A stretch of 64,000 nucleotides of DNA from contig CM075650.1 of assembly GCA_037953625.1 (NCBI GenBank), positions 42,784,206 to 42,848,205 on the forward strand, given 5' to 3'. Origin of the DNA: Crotalaria pallida (taxonomy: Eukaryota > Streptophyta > Magnoliopsida > Fabales > Fabaceae). The position numbers and the translations under genes were made by a program. This document shows, one piece after another, positions 56,807 through 64,000 of the stretch. How positions within the stretch are numbered: position 1 is the stretch's first letter; the number at the start of each line of letters is the position of its first letter. The notes below the pieces were generated by a model. It did not search any database and was not told the origin of the DNA. It saw nothing but the letters and a program-made list of their open reading frames with translations.

Positions 56807-58843
56807 TTACTGCATCAACACACAGCCGAGGCCCTGCTTCGAGGCGTCACAAAATACGTCAAAGGCTTTGGTTGGATCGGGCAAGATCAACACGGGCGAG
56901 CTCGTCAACCTTTTCTTTAGCTCTTGGAAGCTCTGTTTGCACACTCCAGACCACTGGTAAGGTGCATCCTTTCTGGTTAACGAGGTCAACGGTAGAGCCA
57001 GTTTAGAAAATCCTTCAATGAATCTCCTGTAGTACCCTGCAAGACCGAGGAAACTCCTGATCTCAGTCACCGAGTTAGGTCTCTCCCACTTAAGTACCAC
57101 TTCCACCTTGGAGGGATCAACTGCTACACCTTGCTCGGATATCACATGTCCGAGGAAATGAACCTCGTTGAGCCAAAAGCTGCACTTAGAGAGCTTAGCG
57201 TAGAGATTCTTATCCTTCAAAACTTGTAACACCATTCTCAGATGCTGCTCGTGTTCACTCGGATTTTGGGAGTAGATGAGGATATCGTCAATGAAGACTA
57301 TCACAAACGAGTCCAGGTAAGGTCGGAAGATTCTATTCATGTAGTCCATGAAGATAGCTGGGGCGTTGGTAAGTCCAAAGGGCATAACCACGTACTCAAA
57401 ATGCCCATACCTTGATCGGAAGGCTGTCTTCGGAATGTCTTCTTCTCGGACTCGGATTTGGTGATATCCAGATCGGAGATCTATCTTTGAAAACACCGAC
57501 GCTCCCTTGAGTTGGTCCAATAAATCATCAATCCGAGGAAGGGGATATTTGTTCCTCACCGTTACCGCGTTGAGCTTCCTATAGTCAGTGCACATTCTGA
57601 GACTACCATCTTTCTTTTTCACAAACAGGATTGGGGCTCCCCACGGTGATACGCTTGGTCGGATTAGCTTTTTGGCCAAAAGTTCTTCCAGCTGTTTCTT
57701 AAGCTCTTCTAGCTCGGGAGGCGCCATTCTGTACGGAGCAATTGAGATCGGGCCAGTTCCCGGAAGGAGGTCTATACTGAACTCTACTTCTCTATTCGGC
57801 GGTAAGCCAGGCATTTCGTCCGAGAAAACCTCAGGGAATTCTCCGACCACAGGAATTTGGTCTAAGGTCGGTTCCTTTGTTGTCTCTAACTTCGCGACAG
57901 ACGGGCCACTAAAGATTACGGTCTTTTCTCGGCAATCGAGTAAGACACGGTGTTGAGACATCCAGTCCATGCCAAGGATAATATCTAGCTTGGTTAAGGG
58001 TAGACAAATCAAATTGACTTTAAAGTCTTTGCCTAATACTTGGATAGGACACTCTAGACACATTTTAGAAGTGATTACAGAAGAATTGGTTGGGGTAGAA
58101 ATGGATAGTTTGTAAGGCATTTCTACTGGGGATAGTTTTAGTCTATTCATACAGTCAAGGGAAATGAAAGAATGTGTGGCTCCACAGTCAAATAGTACGG
58201 CACAAGGAATACTGTTTACTTGACAAGTACCTCGGATCAGTTCGTCAGCATCAGTCACTTCTTCTCCATCCATAGTGTAAACTTTGCCTCTCTGCATAGG
58301 TCGGTTAATACCAGTCTGATGAGCCTTGGTCACATTGACCTCTTCCTTCACAATATTCTCGGTACACCGAGCTGCAAAATGGCCAGGCTTGCCACATCGG
58401 AAACAGGATCCTCTGGTTTTGCTCGGATCCAAATTCCAGCATTCCCCTCGGTGCTGCCTTCCACAATGTTGGCATATCGGATACGGGCCAGGAACAGCCA
58501 CCATTTGACCACCACTCCTCGGAGCTGTTGACATTCTGGAGTTCGGATTCACATATGGGGCAGATCTCTGGACAGCTCCTTTTCCTCTGATCGGACCCAC
58601 TCCTTTCTGTGTCGACTTGTTCCTCTTTCCATCAACTTTTCTCTTAAGCCCTTTCTCATAGGTGCTAGCCATGTTCACCAATTGCGAGAGATTGACCACG
58701 TTCTGATATTCAAATGCGAGCCGAATGTCGTCACGGAGACCAGACTCAAACTTGATGCACTTGGTACGCTCATCAGCATCTCGGTAGCTTCCTGAATAAC
58801 GGATCAAATCCTCGAACTGAGCGGCATACTCCCCAACGCTCAA
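56807..58843 (-). pseudogene. Element B gag C-terminus, protease, reverse transcriptase
   Basis: The longest Tekay frame left (678 codons). Minus strand: gag C-terminal region, CQHCGRQHRGEC and CFRCGKPGHFAARC zinc motifs (near residues 125-165), protease DCGATHSFIS (near residue 220), reverse transcriptase with LRMCTDYRKLN and FIDDIL. Highly similar to element A throughout, which shows the two belong to the same family. The upstream part of gag is cut off by stops. Confidence 0.9.
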
Positions 58844-59333
58844 GTTCCTCTGTTCCAGCTTGAGAAAAGAGAGCTCCTTCTCTCTCCTTACATCCTCGGG
58901 AAAGTACTTTCCGAGGAATCAAGCTCGGAACAAATCCCAAGTGATGACCTCATTAGCCGCTTCCAGTCCTCGGCTCTATTGATCCCACCAGTGCTCGGCT
59001 TCACTAGCCAGCACAAACTCAGCCAACCTCACCCTGTACTCATAGGGAGGTTGCAGAGATCGTAAAATCTTCTCAATATCCTGGATCCATCTCTGAGCTC
59101 CATCTGGATTATATCCTCCTTCGAAACTAGGTGGTTCGTTCTTCCGAAATCGGCTCATCCAGTCTATATCGACCGGAGCCGGAGGTTGGGGCTAAAGGGC
59201 TGCAGCTGCGGCGATGTTTTGAGCGAGGTTCTCAGCCTGATTCTGCTGAGCCTGCGCTTGGTTCTGCTGTAGTTGAACCAGAGTTTCCAACACAGCAGCA
59301 ATTAGGTCGTTATCAGCTCGTCTCCCAGCCATG
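58844..59333 (-). pseudogene. Element B gag N-terminal part, broken
   Basis: The ATG at 59331-59333 (minus) starts a Gln/Ala-rich leader. A one-base frame change near 59280, a stop near 59191 and further stops near 58975 and 58919 follow. The recognisable gag core includes FRKNEPPSFEGGYNPDGAQ and EFVLASEAEHWWDQ. Position and spacing to the primer site support this start. Confidence 0.8.
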
Positions 59334-59514
59334 CTATTCGTTCATGGAGAGAAAGCCAATTAACCACCGAAGAATCAAGTAATTATATATATATAAACAT
59401 ATATGCCTATGAGTTCTATTGTCTAACTTAGACTTCTAGACTTTACTTATTTGTCACTCTCTTGGTGAGTAACCACTGGAGTCCTTTGTAACTCCAATAG
59501 GCCGAGGAGAAATT

Positions 59515-59526
59515 GCTCTGATACCA
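59515..59526 (-). promoter_or_regulatory. Primer binding site (initiator tRNA-Met)
   Basis: On the minus strand TGGTATCAGAGC, 4 bp from the LTR end at 59531, is the standard primer site of many plant Ty3 and Copia elements. It fixes the minus orientation of element B. Confidence 0.93.
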
Positions 59527-59530
59527 AAAA

Positions 59531-62155
59531 TGTAACACCCTATATAATAATTACCCTTAATTACCCCAAAATTAGGATTTGAAATTTCTTTTAAAAGAAA
59601 GGGATATGATATTTGCCAAAATAATATTTCCTTCCATTTATAACGAAAACATCAGAGTTAATAAAGCGGAAGACTTAAATGCATCAAATACATAAAGTAT
59701 AGGTTTAGGTACATTCAGTTTGGTCATTCGAAATACAATCAGTGTTTTAGCTCGGCCCAACGGGCCGAGACCCAATACAAAACAATGTTCTAGCTCGGCC
59801 AAACTGGCCAAGACCCATCCACCTATCTGACTCTAAATAACTTACTCTCCCTGTGAGGGAGAGTGATCCTGCTCGGCCGGGGACTGCGTCTGCTCGGGCT
59901 GAGTACCTGAAAAATGGTAAGGAGGTGAGCATTACACAGAACTTAAGTAAGCAGTTTCTAAAATGACATACCGAACTACCAAGCCAAAAACAAGTAGTCA
60001 ATTAGCAAATAAATCACAAGTAATCAAACCCTACATCACATGCATACTATCTCATTTAACTCGGTTACATACACACAATCTCATCTAGCTCAGTTCACAT
60101 CATACACTCTAATTTAGCTCGGCTCACATGATTATCCAACAGCTCTATTACCTATCAGTTATACCTCGGTTCACATTTTCTTACCTCGGATTATCATCTC
60201 TATCTCGGATTCATTTCTCATTATTTTACGTTCACATAGCTTACAGTCTTTTACTCTTCTCGGATGCATACACCCAGTGCATGTCTTACACCATTTACAG
60301 TCGGATATCGGAGTGTCATCCATAACTGCGAGTACCCAGTACTCGTCTTACAGCTGCGCATACCCGGTATGCATCTGACGCGATCAATGCACGCACCCAG
60401 TACGCGTCTTCTATGACCAGGAGCACTACCGCCGATCATTCTATGGAGCAAGGAGTGTCCATAACTGCGAGTACCACAATACTCGTCTTACAGCTGCGAG
60501 CACCACAATGCTCGGCTTACGCGATCAATGCACGCACCCAGTACGCGTCTGCTATGACCAGGAACACATCCCACCGATTCCGTTCTCGGAACCTTGTGTG
60601 AATCATAACTGCGAGTACCCAGTACCCGTCTTACAGCTGCACATACCCAGTATGCGTCTGACGCGATCAATGCACGCACCCGGTACGCGTCTGCTATGAC
60701 CCGATCACACAACCATTTCTCTTTAATTTCTCTTATCCTGTTAACCATCTTTTAGCTCGGCCTCTCTCGGCTCCCCCTTTAGTTTATTCCTCTTTACATT
60801 AATCTCATTATTTGCTTAGCTCGGCCTCTCTCTCGGCTAAATTCGGTAACCATTCCCTCTTTCCATTAACCTTACTCATTTTCTGCCTTGCTACTTTATC
60901 TCTCCTACCTTGCCTCTACCATTTCCTCATACCCATTACCGAAGTCACTCAGCTCGGCCACAGACATGAATCATAAATATCAAAGCTCAGTAGACATTTA
61001 TACCACAGCAACAACAATAAGAATAAAACATTCAACCAATCCATCATGTAAATATAGCATACAACAATACTCATCCCTACTTCAAATTCATGTTTCTAAT
61101 TCATTTATTAGTTCCCTTTTACCCTTTTTACCATTTTCTTTCTACATTAACCTAGATCCATTCCCTAATCTAACACCCACTCTTAGTACCCTTTATGAAC
61201 ACCCTAGAAACCCAAACTCAAGTAGAGGTAACACTCACTCCTTACCTCAAACCGTGAGAGATAAGAGTTGAGAGCTTGAGAATGACTTCCTTGACCTAGA
61301 CCTTGGCCTTGTGAGCTTCACACCACTCGAATCCCTTCTTCCTAGCTACACGCCGGCTGCCACACGGTCCAGGGACGCCGGAACAGAGCGGGGACGGAGA
61401 GAAGGTGGGTCTCCGGTTTGTGAGACTTGGTGGAGGAGAGGGAGATGTGTGAGTGAGAAGGGGGAAAGAGGATGTGTTGAGGGTTTGTTGTTGCTGGGAC
61501 TTGAAAGAGAAAAAGAGAGAGAGATTCGTAGGAGGAAGAGAATGAGAAATGCAAAGTGTGTTATGGGGTGTTCGGGCTTTCTTTTATTCATTTAGGGAAA
61601 ATATTTGTGTGGCTAGGATTCATTGGCTTCTTGAGGAAGCTTGAATATGTGGACAAGATTCATTGGCTTCTTGAGGAAGCCATGAACAGTACATTGAAAA
61701 GGACATAAGGCAGTGATAGTGACATAAAGTGAATGATAGTACAAAAGTGAATGAAAAGGACAAAGTATGGATGGTACGAATCCCAAAGGGCTACAGCTCA
61801 ACATGAGCTGGCACGGAGGAGCTAGGATGTATCGGCTAGGGTAAGTCGGCTCGGCACTTAGGAACAGCAATAGTCTGAGCTTCCTTCTCGGATAGGAGTG
61901 TGAGGTGCGATGAGGTCAGCTAATCGATCTGGGCAACAGGTTCTGTGTTTGGTTCCCATCCAGCTCGGTTCATATGCGCACAATCCTATCTAGCTCGGTC
62001 GGGATCGGGCCGAGGCCTTAATCTCACATCCTAGGTCGGCTTATGTTCATACCACCCTTCTAACCTTGTACAATTTCTAAGGCTTAATCCTATCCTTAAA
62101 TAGACATTTATATACTAAAGATATATTATTTAATATTAATTTTCGGGATGTTACA
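59531..62155 (-). mobile_element. Element B 5' LTR, Ty3 Tekay/Del (2625 bp)
   Basis: The plus-strand ends are TGTAACACCC and CGGGATGTTACA. Read from 62155 leftward: duplicated palindrome GGCTTC-TTGAG-GAAGCC (61665-61681 and 61625-61641), micro-hairpin array (60710-60260), conserved hairpin (59864-59844). It is inserted in an Athila gag at 62156. The open frames in it (for example 61311-61595) are low-complexity and not genes. Confidence 0.88.
60260..60710 (-). repeat. Micro-hairpin array in LTR B
   Basis: CGAGTAC-CCA-GTACTCG (60329-60345), GCATAC-CCG-GTATGC (60357-60371), CGAGTA-CCACAA-TACTCG (near 60468), CGAGCA-CCACAA-TGCTCG (near 60497), CATAC-CCA-GTATG (near 60643) and several ACGC...GCGT units. 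The framework GACGCGATCAATGCACGCACCC is repeated three times in whole or part. Confidence 0.88.
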
Positions 62156-64000
62156 GGGTGCGTCAGAGGAGGCAATAAGGATGAGAATGTTTCCTCTCTC
62201 TTTGAGGGAACATGCTTATCAGTGGATGAAGAATCAGCTACCCGGAAGCCTTTCCAGCTGGGATGTGCTTGTCAAAAAATTCATAGACAAGTTCTTTCCA
62301 GCGGGGAAGCAAGCCAAGCTGCGCCAAGACGTCAATTCCTTCATGCAAGAGGAAGGTGAACACTTGCATGAGGCCTGAGATCGGTACAATTAGTTGCTGA
62401 AGAGGTGCCCCACACATGCAATTCCAGACTGGATGCAAATCCGGTTATTCTACTTTGGGCTGAGAATGTCACACAAAATAATGATAGATGCAGCAGCTGG
62501 TGGTTCCCTCCTCAAGAAGACTGTTGAAGAGGCAAAAGAGATAATTGAAACAATGGCCTACAATAGCAGTCAAGCAGTTTCTGACAAGGTGATTCTGAAG
62601 AACAACGATCTGGGCTCAAGTCAAGTCCAGAGAATCATTCAGCAAAACAAAGAGCTTCAGCAACAAATTTCTGAGTTGGTGAAGAAGATGGCTCAGACAC
62701 AAGTGGCTGCAGTCAACACTCTGGTGTGTGATTTCTGTGGAGGAAATCACCAAAATGGAGATTGCTCACCAGATGTGGGGAAGGCACCGGCTACCATTGA
62801 GGAGCAAGCAAAGTTTGTGGGCGGTGGAGGTCAAAGAAACAACATGTATTCCAACACCTACACCCCAGCCTACAGAAATCATCCGAACTTCTCATGGAAC
62901 AACCCAGCTCTCAACCCACCAATGAAGACTCAGCAACCTCAGAAACCAACTTGGGAAGCAGCAATGGAGAAGTTAGAAAACAACACGACCACATTCATGG
63001 ACGAGACAAGGGCTAACTTTGCTGATCAAGCGGCGAGTATTCGGAACCTGGAGGTGCAAGTGGGCCAACTTGCAAAGCAGCTATTAGAGAGGTCACTAGG
63101 GACATTTCCTAGTGACACTGTCACCAATCCAAAGGAGTCTAATGGTAGTGACTCTTAGGAATGGCAAGTCGTATGAGGAGCCACTTCCTAAGAGTAATGC
63201 AACTGCATCGGAAAAGAAGAAAGACGAGGAACAAAAGAAACAAGAAGTGGAAAAAGAGCAAGGCAAGAGAGGAGCATCGAAAACGCAGGGTCCACCTGCG
63301 GATCACAACCGGGAATCAGCCAAGCCCGCTCCACTACCTTTGAGGGTGCCTTATCCTCAGAGGTTGAAGAAAGAAGAGGACCGGAGGGAATTCTCCAAGT
63401 TTCTGGACATGATCAAAAGGATTAACATAAACATCCCATTCGCAGAGGCTCTTGCACAAATGCCTTTGTATGCAAAGTTTATGAAAGACTTGCTGACAAG
63501 AAAGAAGGGAATGCTCTCGGAAGAGACGTTTCCAATTGCGAAGAAATGCAGCAACATTATCAAGTGCAACCTGCCTCCGAAAATGAAGGATCCTGGAAGC
63601 TTCAACCTTCCAGTAAGCATTGGCAAGGAGTACTCTGGTAAGGCCCTCTGTGACTTAGGTGCTAGTGTAAATATAATGCCTTTATCTGTTTGTAATGCAC
63701 TAGACTTAGGTGAAATCAAACCTACCCCTGCAATATTACAATTAGCTGATAAGTCCATCCTCCGTCCTTATGGAGTGATGGAAGATATTTTGGTAAAGGT
63801 TAATGATTTCATACTGCTCATGGACTTCATTGTCCTTGATATTGATGAGGATGAAAATATTCCTCTGATTTTTGGAAGGCCATTCTTGGCCACAGCTGGG
63901 GCAGTGATAGATGTTCCTAGGGGAGAGGTTATTCTCCGTGTCAATGGTGAGCAAAGTGTCATAAATATTTTTGAAAAACCACCATGTACGGCGAGGTGCT
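62156..64000 (+). pseudogene. Athila gag-protease, 5' part lost, runs off window
   Basis: Starts in the gag core directly behind the LTR of element B (GASEEAIRMRMFPLSL) and is clearly similar to the gag at 19735-22020 in order: gag core, ETMAYNSSQA, zinc motif CDFCGGNHQNGDC (near 62728), RNLEVQVGQLAKQ, then protease region with CDLGASVNIMPLS (near 63650). Stops at about 62377 and 62390 and a frame change near 63140 make it non-functional. After 63140 the frame is open to the window end. The missing 5' part should lie on the far side of the Tekay insertion, but no such sequence flanks element A. Confidence 0.9.

Noticed and set aside
61311..61595. Arg/Glu-rich frame on the plus strand
   Set aside because: Purine-rich low-complexity part of LTR B without domain or homolog recognised.
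48900..62155. One full-length Ty3 element bounded by the two LTRs
   Set aside because: The interior contains two copies of protease, reverse transcriptase, RNase H and integrase core, and the LTRs differ in length and in their middle sequence.

Overview
This window looks like nuclear DNA of a flowering plant, most likely a legume. The evidence is plant-specific retrotransposon lineages (Athila and Tekay/Del Ty3 elements, a Sirevirus-type Copia element), a plant L1-type LINE, tRNA-derived SINEs, a CACTA transposon and pieces of plant myosin XI and 14-3-3 genes with introns. The species cannot be settled from sequence alone. I see no complete host gene. Almost everything is transposon, mostly broken, and nested up to three levels deep.

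Layout. 1-8330: a degenerate Copia element (plus strand) interrupted by a Ty3 LTR, which is itself interrupted by a solo Tekay-type LTR (1293-4173, target duplication AAAGT). 8331-9584: AT-rich spacer with a tRNA-derived SINE. 9585-30642: one CACTA transposon with matching terminal inverted repeats and a GCT target duplication. It carries a 14-3-3 exon (with a stop) and eight consecutive myosin XI exons whose joined frame is open, and it was later invaded by a Sirevirus, a LINE and an Athila element that lacks reverse transcriptase and integrase. 30643-37582: AT-rich spacer with a MITE, a second SINE and LTR fragments. 37615-46958: an Athila-type non-autonomous element (minus strand, target duplication GTGAT) with a 3.75-kb solo Tekay LTR inside it (41437-45187, target duplication ATTAA). 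46959-48899: a FAR1/MULE-like gene fragment, strong inverted repeats and a truncated MITE. 48900-62155: two related Tekay/Del elements, A and B (minus strand), fused so that each has lost one end. 62156-64000: an Athila gag running off the window.

The most unusual signal is in the LTRs. First, unrelated element families carry clusters, often pairs, of 10-18-bp palindromes about 260-750 bp from the LTR 5' end. The palindrome differs between families (TTAATCGATTAA, TAACCGGTTA, CACGCCTAGGCGTG, GGCTTC...GAAGCC). Second, at 55-80% of their length the Tekay-type LTRs carry arrays of micro-hairpins with a near-constant loop (mostly CCA) and arms that differ from unit to unit but stay complementary. 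Third, a further hairpin at about 82-87% of the LTR keeps its pairing through compensatory changes. Together these suggest selection on, or a mutational process producing, structure rather than sequence. No coding system other than transposons was found.
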